64,000 nt of DNA from an uncultured Clostridia bacterium. Its GTDB lineage: Bacteria > Bacillota > Clostridia > Oscillospirales > Acutalibacteraceae. The notes under the pieces are model-generated. The model made no database searches, was not told the origin of the DNA, and saw nothing but the letters and a program-made list of their open reading frames with translations. Where the stretch lies: positions 62,001 to 126,000 of the forward strand of contig CALWVT010000003.1 of assembly GCA_944385055.1 (NCBI GenBank), written 5' to 3'. Position numbers and translations under genes: made by a program. Of this stretch, positions 25,011 through 32,367 are shown in pieces. Position 1 is the first letter of the stretch, and every line of letters starts with the position of its first letter.

Positions 25011-25424
25011 TTACGGGCACCACGTTCCACGCATCGTATAACCAGAAGATTTCTCCTCTTTAATTGCACAACGCAATCTCGAGCCAGCCTTTGGAGTGGT
25101 GTTTAAGTATTTTAGCTCATAGTTCTTATAAACTTGCACATTCCGATATCCAGAAGGTGTACCTGAACCTGTATCAGGAATAACATACGCCCATGTTTGA
25201 GAATTCATTCCGTTCCAGCTTCCTGACTTCGGGTGAAAATACCAATAATCAGAATTATCATCTTTTGTTTCGGCAGTTGTTGTCATGTCAAATCGATTTC
25301 CGCTACCTGCACTAATCTGAAATGTGAAATCTTGGTTTCCTGCCATAGCCGGAATTGCCGCGGCCGAAATCGCCAATGCAGCGACACAAGCAGCTGTTAA
25401 AATCCGTTTGAATAGCTTTGTCAT
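25011..25424 (-). CDS. Small secreted protein, first gene of the right exporter cassette
   Basis: 137-residue precursor. Classical signal peptide: basic TKLFKR, Ala-rich core, cleavage site AMA/GN near residue 28. The mature part (about 110 residues) is rich in Ser, Thr, Gly, Tyr and Trp: DYWYFHPKSGSWNG, TWAYVIPDTGSG and terminal YTMRGTWCP, which suggests a small beta-sheet protein. Family not recognised. ATG at 25424 follows AAGGAGGCACC. A second in-frame ATG at 25508 also has a good site (GAGAGGAGG) and would add 28 charged residues, so two forms are possible. Close coupling to exporter genes is compatible with a bacteriocin-like or signalling protein, but this is inference. Confidence 0.65.
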   Translation of the reverse strand: MTKLFKRILTAACVAALAISAAAIPAMAGNQDFTFQISAGSGNRFDMTTTAETKDDNSDYWYFHPKSGSWNGMNSQTWAYVIPDTGSGTPSGYRNVQVYKNYELKYLNTTPKAGSRLRCAIKEEKSSGYTMRGTWCP

Positions 25425-25600
25425 TTTAAGGTGCCTCCTTACAAAAAAATATTTTCGAAATCTCTCCTTCGGGCACGAATGCGTTTCTAGGACCTCATCC
25501 TGCTGCATTGGACTCGACCTCCTCTCCATGGAACCGTTTCAACTACATTTGAAAGGCAACCGGAAAGATTCCTGATTTACCTTTCTGCTTTGACAACTTC

Positions 25601-25629
25601 AGTATACGCGCGCAGGAAGCATTTGTCAA
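25601..25629 (-). promoter_or_regulatory. Near-consensus promoter of the right exporter operon
   Basis: Minus strand: TTGACA (25629-25624), exactly 17 bases, TATACT (25606-25601). The leader to the ATG at 25424 is about 170 bases. The plus-strand gap 25425-25805 holds only this promoter and the next gene's terminator. Confidence 0.88.
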
Positions 25630-25685
25630 TAGATTTTTGAAAATTCCATTCTTAAAATTATATAAAATGTCCTCTCCCACCAAAC

Positions 25686-25735
25686 GAAAACAGCCCCTTC
25701 GGATTTTGCGCATGCCGCGCTTCCCGAAGGGGCTG
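25686..25735 (-). terminator. Intrinsic terminator of the exported-protein gene
   Basis: A 12-bp stem (CAGCCCCTTCGG / CCGAAGGGGCTG) with a 21-base loop, followed on the minus strand by TTTTC. Confidence 0.75.
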
Positions 25736-25805
25736 CCTATGGAAACTGTCCGACAGTAGGACAGCGCTTTACTGGAAATGAATTTCGGGGCTTCCGTGTG
25801 TCAGG

Positions 25806-26390
25806 TTACTTGGCCGCGTAGAAGTCTGCGGTCGTAAAGCCGGTGTCATACGCGTAATTCGTCAGCGCATTGTCCGCCTGCGCAGCGTTGTAGTACGCGC
25901 CGTTGACATCCCACCAGGTCTGGATGGTATCCTCCTCAATCTGATAGTTGCCATCCTCGACCGGGAACGCAGCACCATCCTCATTGAGAATCTTGCCGCT
26001 TCCGCCGTCGCCGATCTGGAGATAGCCCTTCCCATCTTTCGGGAAAATCAGCAACGAGTAAGTGCCGCCATCTATGCCCGGATCACTCGAAAGATGTTGG
26101 AACTCGACACCGCTGAGTTTCGTCACGAAATCCTCCACCTGAGCGGGATCAGAAATCGTGAAGTAGTCGCCATACGCCAAAACGCAGATGTGGTCGATAT
26201 CGCGCGCGTCCATGCCGAGAATGTCACCGAATGTGCGCGGCCCGTCGACCTTGTAGACCGCCGTCTCCCCGTAGGACGAGGGAACGTAGACCTTTTCGGA
26301 GTCTGCGTTGACCGCCTGTACGCCAGCTACCGCGGCGACCACCGCGGCCGCCGCAAGGATCGATGCCAAAACACGGGATTTCTTTTTCAT
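25806..26390 (-). CDS. Exported protein of unknown function
   Basis: 194-residue protein with a signal peptide (MKKKSRVLASIL, Ala/Val core, cleavage near VNA/DS at residue 29). The mature part contains YGDYFTISDPAQVEDFVTKLSG and YSLLIFPKDGKGYLQIGDGG, in the style of small extracytoplasmic domains that compare a residue-scale reading with a threshold; I cannot assign a family. A tail TWWDVNGAYYNAAQADNALTNY is helical. GC content is intermediate. AAGGGGGTGATTCC precedes ATG 26390. Single gene with own promoter and terminator, between the exporter cassette and the tRNA. Confidence 0.65.
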   Translation of the reverse strand: MKKKSRVLASILAAAAVVAAVAGVQAVNADSEKVYVPSSYGETAVYKVDGPRTFGDILGMDARDIDHICVLAYGDYFTISDPAQVEDFVTKLSGVEFQHLSSDPGIDGGTYSLLIFPKDGKGYLQIGDGGSGKILNEDGAAFPVEDGNYQIEEDTIQTWWDVNGAYYNAAQADNALTNYAYDTGFTTADFYAAK

Positions 26391-26563
26391 GGAATCACCC
26401 CCTTTCCCTTACAGGAATTTGGAAGAGATCAAAAGAAGCGCATCCTGCCGTCTTCTCGTTTCCTTTTATGGAATTGCACGCGCATGCCGCGCGGGTTGCG
26501 GACTTTTGTGCCATGCCGGCAAGGGTTCGCCTGCATTGGAAAGGAACTGTATTTCTTAATTCT

Positions 26564-26592
26564 AGCATACATGATTTTCACACAAAAGTCAA
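26564..26592 (-). promoter_or_regulatory. Promoter of the exported-protein gene
   Basis: Minus strand: TTGACT (26592-26587), 17 bases, TATGCT (26569-26564). The leader is about 165 bases. Between 26593 and 26699 the only visible structure is an inverted repeat (GAGGCC...GGCCTC, 26641-26672), possibly a second terminator behind the tRNA. Confidence 0.5.
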
Positions 26593-26699
26593 CATGCTTT
26601 TCCACTTTACGGAGGGGAAGGCAATTTTTTCAGAGTAAACGAGGCCCCTTTCCAAAAAGGAAAAGAGGCCTCCTCCCGCCGCTGCGGTTTTCACAAACG

Positions 26700-26737
26700 A
26701 AAATGAGGCGGGGCAGTTTCCTGCCTCGCCTCATTTT
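26700..26737 (-). terminator. Terminator behind tRNA-Arg
   Basis: A long stem of AAAATGAGGCG...CGCCTCATTTT with an inner GGCAG/CTGCC and a small loop; on the minus strand ATTTTCGTTTG follows. It lies 12 bases from the tRNA 3' end. Confidence 0.75.
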
Positions 26738-26749
26738 GCAAAAAGCACT

Positions 26750-26826
26750 TGGCGCGCCCGCGGGGATTCGAACCCAGGACCTTTTGATTCGTAGTCAAAC
26801 ACTCTATCCAGCTGAGCTACGAGCGC
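26750..26826 (-). tRNA. tRNA-Arg (anticodon ACG)
   Basis: 77-base cloverleaf on the minus strand. The acceptor stem GCGCTCG pairs with CGGGCGC (one G-U), the discriminator is G, and CCA is encoded. The D-loop has AGCTGGATA, the anticodon loop CTACGAA gives ACG (read as ICG, decoding CGU/CGC/CGA), and the T-arm has GGTTCGAATCC. It has its own consensus promoter and terminator. Confidence 0.97.
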
Positions 26827-26864
26827 ATCCGTAAGAACGCTGCCCTTTCTTGGACAGCTTCTTT

Positions 26865-26893
26865 ATTATACACGGTTTGCGGGGAAATGTCAA
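26865..26893 (-). promoter_or_regulatory. Consensus promoter of tRNA-Arg
   Basis: Minus strand: TTGACA (26893-26888), 17 bases, TATAAT (26870-26865), a perfect SigA consensus 38 bases upstream of the tRNA. Confidence 0.92.
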
Positions 26894-26912
26894 GCACTTT
26901 TTTCGCGGATGG

Positions 26913-28916
26913 TCAGATTTTTTTCAGGAAATCCAAAAGCTCCTTTTTCAGTTCGGGCTTTTGGTCCATATTTTCGATAATTTTATCCTTGATGGACTCG
27001 ATCGCTTCCTCGGGCGTCTCGGGCTTTCCGAGCGCGTAGGGGCCGGCCGGCGACGGATGCTTTTGATAGGTCAGCACCGCACAGCCGCGCGCCGGCAGCG
27101 TGACGGCACTGTTGCGGTCCGGCTCCTCGCCGAACAGCGCCGTGGCCGTGCGCCACTGTTCCGGCAGGTACAGCGTGCGCGGCTCGTCGCCCGCGTTCAC
27201 TGCGACCAGCAGCGCGTCCACGGCGTCCTCGCGCACGTACGCCATGCAGTGGCCGTCCGCCTGCAGCGGCGAGAACTGCCCCTGCTTTAAACACGAGAGC
27301 TCCCGCCGCAGCTGCCCTAACTCCGCGTACCACAAAACGAGATCTTTGTCCTCTTGCCCCCACGGGTACGGCCCGCGGTTAAACGGGTCCTTATAGCCCT
27401 CCATGCCGGCCTCGTCGCCGTAATAGATGCACGGCACGCCCGGCAGCGTAAACTGCAGAAGCGACGCGAGCTTTAACCGCTGCAGCCCGACGCGCCGGCG
27501 TTCGCGGCTTAAATGCGTGCGCGACTGCCACCGCCGCCCGTGGCCGCCCACCGGCTCGCCCGCGAGCATCGTCAACGCGCGCTCCGTGTCGTGCGTGCCG
27601 ATGTGGTTCATCAAAAGGTGAATGACCTGCGGCGGGTAATTTTCGAGGATATTCAGGACGATTTCCATCATCTGCGCCGCGTCCGAACCCGTCAGAAAGC
27701 CGAGGATAGCGTCGCGGAACGGGTAATTCATGACGGTGTCGAGCTGCTCGCCGAGCAGGTATTTCCGCCGGTGATTATACGCGCTCTTCGTCGATGCGTC
27801 CTCCCACACTTCGCCGAGGACCAGCGCGTCGGGGTCCTGCGTCTTCACGGCAACGCGCAGGTTGTCGAGGAAGGCGTCGGGCAGCTCGTCGGCGACGTCC
27901 AAGCGCCAGCCGGACGCGCCGGCCTTGAGCCAGCGGCGCACGATGCCGTCCGGGCCGTTGATGTACGCGTTGTACGTCGGCTCCGTTTCCGTCACATTCG
28001 GAAGCGTCAGGAAGTTCCACCAGCAGTCGTATTCGTCCGGCCAGTTGTGGAAGGTGTACCACGGATAATACGGCGACTCCTTGCTGTTGTAGGCGCCGGG
28101 GGTCTTGTAGCGGCCCTCGCGGTTAAAGTAGACGCTGTCGCTGCCCGTGTGGCTGAACACGCCGTCGAGCATCACGCGGATGCCGCGCTTTTTGGCCTCG
28201 GCGCAAAGGGCCTTGAAATCCGCCTCATTGCCGAGCAGCGGGTCGATCTTTTCGTAATTGGCCGTGTCGTAGCGGTGGTTCGAGTGGGATTCAAAAATCG
28301 GGTTGAGATAGATGCACGTGACCCCCAGGGTCTTCAGGTAATCGAGCTTTTCCGTGATGCCCCGCAGGTCGCCGCCGAAATAGTCGGTGTTCGTGATGCG
28401 GCCCTGTTCATCCAGCTCCCAGTCGGGCTGGCCCTCCCAGGCCGTGTGCAGCTTGCGGTCCTTCGGCACGCCTTTTTTCGGCGTGCCCGAGGCAAAGAAG
28501 CGGTCGGGGAAAATTTGGTACATCACGCCGCCCAAAAGCCAGGCCGGTGTGTGGAACGCACGGTCGTAAACGGTCAGCTGCCAATCATCGCGCGCACTTT
28601 CGAGCAGAATCCCCTCGCTGCCAAAACTGCGGCACAAATGCAGCGTGCCGCGCCAGGTGTCCACCTCGAAGTGGTAAAAGTAAAGCCCGGGCTTCTGCGC
28701 CGCGTAGTGGCACTCCCACCACTCGTGGTTATCGCCGTTCATGCCGCACCAGAACATGTCATAGCGGTCCACGGTGCCGTCCTCGTCGTGGCGCACCAAA
28801 AGCCGCGCCGCACTGCACCGCAGGTCGCGGGGCATGTCGATGCGGAAATGGACCGGCAGGCAGTCCGCTACAGCGCCGGTCGGGTATCGAAAAGCGGGAT
28901 TGCGTGAATTAAACAT
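26913..28916 (-). CDS. GH13 glycoside hydrolase (neopullulanase / maltogenic amylase type)
   Basis: 667-residue cytosolic alpha-glucan hydrolase. An N-terminal beta domain (about 1-130, WWECHYAAQKPGLYFYHFEVDTW) precedes the (beta/alpha)8 barrel. Barrel motifs: VMYQIFPDRFF, LDGVFSHTG, GWRLDVADEL with the nucleophile aspartate, LVLGEVWED with the acid glutamate, and NHIGTHDTER with the transition-state aspartate. A C-terminal beta domain and a lysine-rich helical tail end the protein. No signal peptide, so it degrades maltodextrins or cyclodextrins inside the cell. ATG at 28916 follows AAAGGAGC. It lies 136 bases behind glycogen phosphorylase on the same strand, a natural glycogen or maltodextrin unit. 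Confidence 0.92.
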   Translation of the reverse strand: MFNSRNPAFRYPTGAVADCLPVHFRIDMPRDLRCSAARLLVRHDEDGTVDRYDMFWCGMNGDNHEWWECHYAAQKPGLYFYHFEVDTWRGTLHLCRSFGSEGILLESARDDWQLTVYDRAFHTPAWLLGGVMYQIFPDRFFASGTPKKGVPKDRKLHTAWEGQPDWELDEQGRITNTDYFGGDLRGITEKLDYLKTLGVTCIYLNPIFESHSNHRYDTANYEKIDPLLGNEADFKALCAEAKKRGIRVMLDGVFSHTGSDSVYFNREGRYKTPGAYNSKESPYYPWYTFHNWPDEYDCWWNFLTLPNVTETEPTYNAYINGPDGIVRRWLKAGASGWRLDVADELPDAFLDNLRVAVKTQDPDALVLGEVWEDASTKSAYNHRRKYLLGEQLDTVMNYPFRDAILGFLTGSDAAQMMEIVLNILENYPPQVIHLLMNHIGTHDTERALTMLAGEPVGGHGRRWQSRTHLSRERRRVGLQRLKLASLLQFTLPGVPCIYYGDEAGMEGYKDPFNRGPYPWGQEDKDLVLWYAELGQLRRELSCLKQGQFSPLQADGHCMAYVREDAVDALLVAVNAGDEPRTLYLPEQWRTATALFGEEPDRNSAVTLPARGCAVLTYQKHPSPAGPYALGKPETPEEAIESIKDKIIENMDQKPELKKELLDFLKKI

Positions 28917-28940
28917 GGCTGCTCCTTTGCAAAACAGAAA

Positions 28941-28968
28941 CGGGCCCCCGCAAAATGCGGGCGGCCCG
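28941..28968 (-). terminator. Inverted repeat between glgP and the GH13 gene
   Basis: CGGGCCcCCCGC and GCGGGcGGCCCG form a stem with one mismatch and an AAAAT loop. On the minus strand only TTTCTGTTTT follows, so it looks like an attenuator rather than a full stop. Confidence 0.55.
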
Positions 28969-29052
28969 AATCTTTTGGGATGGATGGCTGCTTCTCTTTC
29001 TGGCGTTTTCCACACAAAAAGGGCAGCCGGCGAAACGATCCCTTCCGCCGGA

Positions 29053-31488
29053 TCAGGCGTTCTGGGATTCGGGGGCCCTGAGATTCGGCACCGGTTTGCA
29101 GTGCCAGATCTTTGTGGCATAGTCGTGGATCGCACGGTCGGCCGAGAAGATGCCGGCGTTCGCGATGTTCGTCACGCACATTTTCTGCCAGTTTGTCTGA
29201 TCCCCATACAGGTCCACCGCGTGCTTCTGCGCTTTCTGGTAGCTGTCGAAGTCCGCCAGCACCATGTACGGGTCCTGCGTCGTCAGCGAACGGACGATAT
29301 TGCCAAAATCGACGCCGTTTAAGCCGTTGCGCAAGAAGTCGATCGACTTGCGCACCGTGGCGTTGTTCTGATAGATCTGGTCGGGATGATAGCCCGTGGC
29401 CTTGAGGTTTTCCACTTCCGGCGTCGTCATGCCGAACAGCACCATGTTGTCGTCGCCGACCACATCGTGGATTTCGACATTCGCGCCGTCGAGCGTGCCG
29501 AGTGTTACGGCGCCGTTGATCATGAACTTCATGTTGCTCGTGCCGGAGGCTTCCGTGCCGGCGAGGCTGATCTGCTCGCTGATGTCGGCGGCCGGAATCA
29601 TGAGTTCCGCGAGGGTCACGCGGTAATCCTCAACGTAGACGACCTTTAACTTCTTGTTGACGGCCGGGTCGCGGTTAATGACTTCGCCGAGTTCATAGAT
29701 GAAGCGGATCATTTCCTTCGCGAAGTAATACCCCGGTGCGGCCTTTGCGCCGAACAGGTACGTGTGCGGCGTAAACGGCGCGTTCGGGTTTTCCTTGAGC
29801 CACAGATACGTCGCGAGGATGTTCAATGCGTTCAAGTGCTGGCGCTTATATTCATGCATGCGCTTGACCTGTACGTCGAAAATGGAATCGGTGTCGAGCG
29901 TGATGCCGTTTGCCTTCTGGACGTAGGAGATCAGGCGCTCCTTATTCTTATGCTTAATCTTTTTCATGCGCTCGAGCACCGATGCGTCGTCGCGGTAGGC
30001 CTCAAAGGCCTTGAGCTTCGAAGCGTCGAGCACATACCCGTCGCCGATCGTCTCGTTTAACAGCGCGGCGAGGTCGGGGTTTGCCTGGCACAGCCAGCGG
30101 CGGTGCGCGATGCCGTTTGTGACGTTGCAGAACTTCTGCGGCATTTCGGTGTAGAAGTCATGGAACACGCTGTTCTTGAGGATTTCCGTGTGCAGTGCGG
30201 AAACGCCGTTGACGCTGTGGCAGCTCGCGACGGCGAGGTTTGCCATCTTGACGTAACCGTCGTTGACGGGCGCCATGCGGCCGACCTTGTAGCCGTCAAC
30301 GCCCATGTCGTGCATGCTCTGGCAGAAGCGGCGGTTAATTTCCTGCACGATCTGATAGATACGCGGCAGCTGCATGCGGAACAAATCCTCGCCCCAGCAT
30401 TCGAGCGCCTCGGCCATGACCGTGTGGTTCGTGTAGGCAATCGTGCGGGTCGTGATGTCCCACGCCTGGTCCCAGGAATAGCCGCACTCGTCGAGCATGA
30501 TGCGCATCATTTCGGGGATGGCGAGCACCGGGTGCGTGTCGTTTAAGTGGATCGCGACGAGATCCGGGAGGTTGTCGAGCGACGGATACTTAAACAGATG
30601 CTGCCGGATGATGTCCTGGATGGAAGCGGACACAAGGAAATACTGCTGCGTTAAGCGCAGGCTCTTGCCTTCCATGTGGTTGTCTTCCGGATAGAGCACC
30701 TTCGTGATGGATTCGGCCATGGCGCTCTGTTCCATGGCGCTCAGATAGTTGCCGGAGTTAAACTGCTTCATGTCGAAGCCGGCGCCCTTGCTGCGCCAGA
30801 CGCGCAGGCAGGAAACGCCCTTGCCGTCCTTGCCGGCGACGAACATGTCGCACGGGATCGCGATAATCGTCGTGTAATCCTTGTGTTCGACGGAGTGGTA
30901 TTCGCCGTCCCAGCGCTCCTCGATGTGGCCGCGGAAGTGGACTTCCACCGCCTTTTCGGGGATTTCGCGCAGCCAGATCTGGCCGCCGGGCAGCCAGAAG
31001 TCGGGCAGCTCGGTCTGCCAGCCGTCGACGAGTTTCTGGCGGAAAATGCCGTACTCATACCGCAGCGAGTAGCCTGTGGCCGGGTACCCTTCCGTGGCGA
31101 GCGCGTCTAAGAAGCACGCAGCCAGACGGCCGAGGCCGCCGTTGCCGAGGCCCGCATCCGGTTCCGACTCGTACAAAGCGTCGAGCTTAACGCCCATTTC
31201 CTGCAGAGCTTCGCGGAAGTCATCCTCTACATTTAAATTGTACAGCGTGTTCTTTAAGCTGCGGCCAAGCAGAAACTCCATGCACAGGTAGTAGATGTGC
31301 TTGGTGTTCGTGCGATCCGCTTCGCCCAGAAATTCCGAGCGTCCCTGCGCCATCATTTCGCGCGCAATCAGGGCGACGGATTTGTACAGCTGGTCGTTCG
31401 TCGCGTTGTCGAGGTCCACGCCGAAGTTGTGCTCGAGCATCGAGAGGATTCGACGCTTGATCTCCTGAACGGACTGCTTATATTCCAT
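29053..31488 (-). CDS. glgP: Glycogen/maltodextrin phosphorylase
   Basis: 811-residue GT35 phosphorylase, releasing glucose-1-phosphate from alpha-1,4-glucans with PLP as cofactor. Family landmarks: YYLCMEFLLGRSLKNTLYNL, GLGNGGLGRLAACFLDAL, the phosphate-site KKLKVVYVEDYRV, and EASGTSNMKFMINGA with the PLP lysine near LGTLDGANVEI. Length is exactly family-typical. ATG at 31488 follows GGAGGAA by 10 bases and gives the usual N-terminus; two upstream in-frame ATGs lack a site. It feeds glucose-1-phosphate to the phosphoglucomutase encoded at 54.6 kb. Confidence 0.97.
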   Translation of the reverse strand: MEYKQSVQEIKRRILSMLEHNFGVDLDNATNDQLYKSVALIAREMMAQGRSEFLGEADRTNTKHIYYLCMEFLLGRSLKNTLYNLNVEDDFREALQEMGVKLDALYESEPDAGLGNGGLGRLAACFLDALATEGYPATGYSLRYEYGIFRQKLVDGWQTELPDFWLPGGQIWLREIPEKAVEVHFRGHIEERWDGEYHSVEHKDYTTIIAIPCDMFVAGKDGKGVSCLRVWRSKGAGFDMKQFNSGNYLSAMEQSAMAESITKVLYPEDNHMEGKSLRLTQQYFLVSASIQDIIRQHLFKYPSLDNLPDLVAIHLNDTHPVLAIPEMMRIMLDECGYSWDQAWDITTRTIAYTNHTVMAEALECWGEDLFRMQLPRIYQIVQEINRRFCQSMHDMGVDGYKVGRMAPVNDGYVKMANLAVASCHSVNGVSALHTEILKNSVFHDFYTEMPQKFCNVTNGIAHRRWLCQANPDLAALLNETIGDGYVLDASKLKAFEAYRDDASVLERMKKIKHKNKERLISYVQKANGITLDTDSIFDVQVKRMHEYKRQHLNALNILATYLWLKENPNAPFTPHTYLFGAKAAPGYYFAKEMIRFIYELGEVINRDPAVNKKLKVVYVEDYRVTLAELMIPAADISEQISLAGTEASGTSNMKFMINGAVTLGTLDGANVEIHDVVGDDNMVLFGMTTPEVENLKATGYHPDQIYQNNATVRKSIDFLRNGLNGVDFGNIVRSLTTQDPYMVLADFDSYQKAQKHAVDLYGDQTNWQKMCVTNIANAGIFSADRAIHDYATKIWHCKPVPNLRAPESQNA

Positions 31489-31881
31489 ACGTTTCGTTTC
31501 CTCCATTTCTGTGTTTTGGCCGAAACCCGTTTCGTGATTCTGGCAGCGTACAGACGTATCATGTTTATTATATGCCAAATGCCCCCTGTTTTCAATGCGT
31601 TTAGGCGTTTTCTTTTGCTTTTCAATAGATTTCCCTGCCTCCGGACGGCCGTCCGCTGTAAAAACTGTCTTTCCCGCGGCGGAAAATGGGGCCGCGCGGT
31701 GAATTTTTCTGCAGACGCTTTCTTCCTTGCCGCAAATCGTTTATAATGAAGAGGCCGGCAGCAAACGGCCGCCGGCAGGTTTTTAAATGGGGAATGACGG
31801 CCCGAGGTGGCCTTCGAACCATAGAATGCATGAAAGCATCCGGACGGATGAGTTTGTTAAGGAAAGGGGCTTTGATTCAGG
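31489..31881. other. Divergent promoter gap between glgP and zapA, no gene seen
   Basis: About 390 bases. It contains the glgP promoter (31567-31595) and, facing the other way, an isolated TATAAT at 31742-31747 without a good -35 that could serve zapA. No conserved RNA or additional reading frame with a ribosome-binding site was found. Confidence 0.5.
31567..31595 (-). promoter_or_regulatory. Promoter of glgP
   Basis: Minus strand: TTGAAA (31595-31590), 17 bases, perfect TATAAT (31572-31567), giving a leader of about 75 bases. Confidence 0.8.
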
Positions 31882-32367
31882 ATGGGAAAGCACAGCGTAC
31901 ACCTGACGATCTGCGGCACGGAATGCGTCGTCTCTTCGGAAGAGGACGAGGCGTACATGCAGTCGATCGCGCAGGAAGTCAAAGAGCGGATGGAGGGGCT
32001 GCAAAAGCGGAATTCACACGCCTCCGCCACGGTGGCCGGCATCGTGGCGGCGCTGTCGTACTGTGACGAGTGCCGCAAGGCGACGACCGAGGTGGGGCAT
32101 CTGCGGGGCCAGATTAAGGAATACGTCGAGGACAGCACCCGTGCCCGCCGCGAGGCACAGGAGGCCGCAAGCGAAATCGGCAGGCTCAAAAAGGAGATTG
32201 CAACGCTGCGCGCGCGCCTCGGCGAAAACCCGGAAATCCCGTCGGAGGAGCTGCAGGACGCGCCCCTGCAGCGCAGCCGCACCGGCAGCTTTTCCCGCCC
32301 GGAACAGGAGATCACGCCCGAGCAGGAAGGCTTTTTGAAGTTCTTTGAAGATGCGGACGAGTCGTGA
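31882..32367 (+). CDS. zapA: Cell division protein ZapA
   Basis: 161-residue ZapA-family protein, which bundles FtsZ filaments at the division ring. The globular N-terminus VHLTICGTECVVSSEEDEAYMQSIAQEVKERM is typical and is followed by a long helix or coiled coil (about 60-115). The tail to 161 is Pro/Glu/Arg-rich and longer than in Bacillus ZapA (85 residues). ATG at 31882 has only a weak upstream CAGG, but no other start keeps the domain. It overlaps the U32 gene by 17 bases and opens the zapA-U32-dut-DUF4321-mre cluster. Confidence 0.85.
   Translation: MGKHSVHLTICGTECVVSSEEDEAYMQSIAQEVKERMEGLQKRNSHASATVAGIVAALSYCDECRKATTEVGHLRGQIKEYVEDSTRARREAQEAASEIGRLKKEIATLRARLGENPEIPSEELQDAPLQRSRTGSFSRPEQEITPEQEGFLKFFEDADES

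Noticed and set aside
26750-26826. tRNA-Arg as an integration site for the nearby AT-rich block
   Set aside because: No integrase gene and no repeated tRNA 3' end was found; intact terminator and other genes lie in between.
27513-28907. 464-codon open frame antisense to the GH13 gene
   Set aside because: Same reasoning: an artefact of high GC; the minus strand has all catalytic motifs of a GH13 enzyme.
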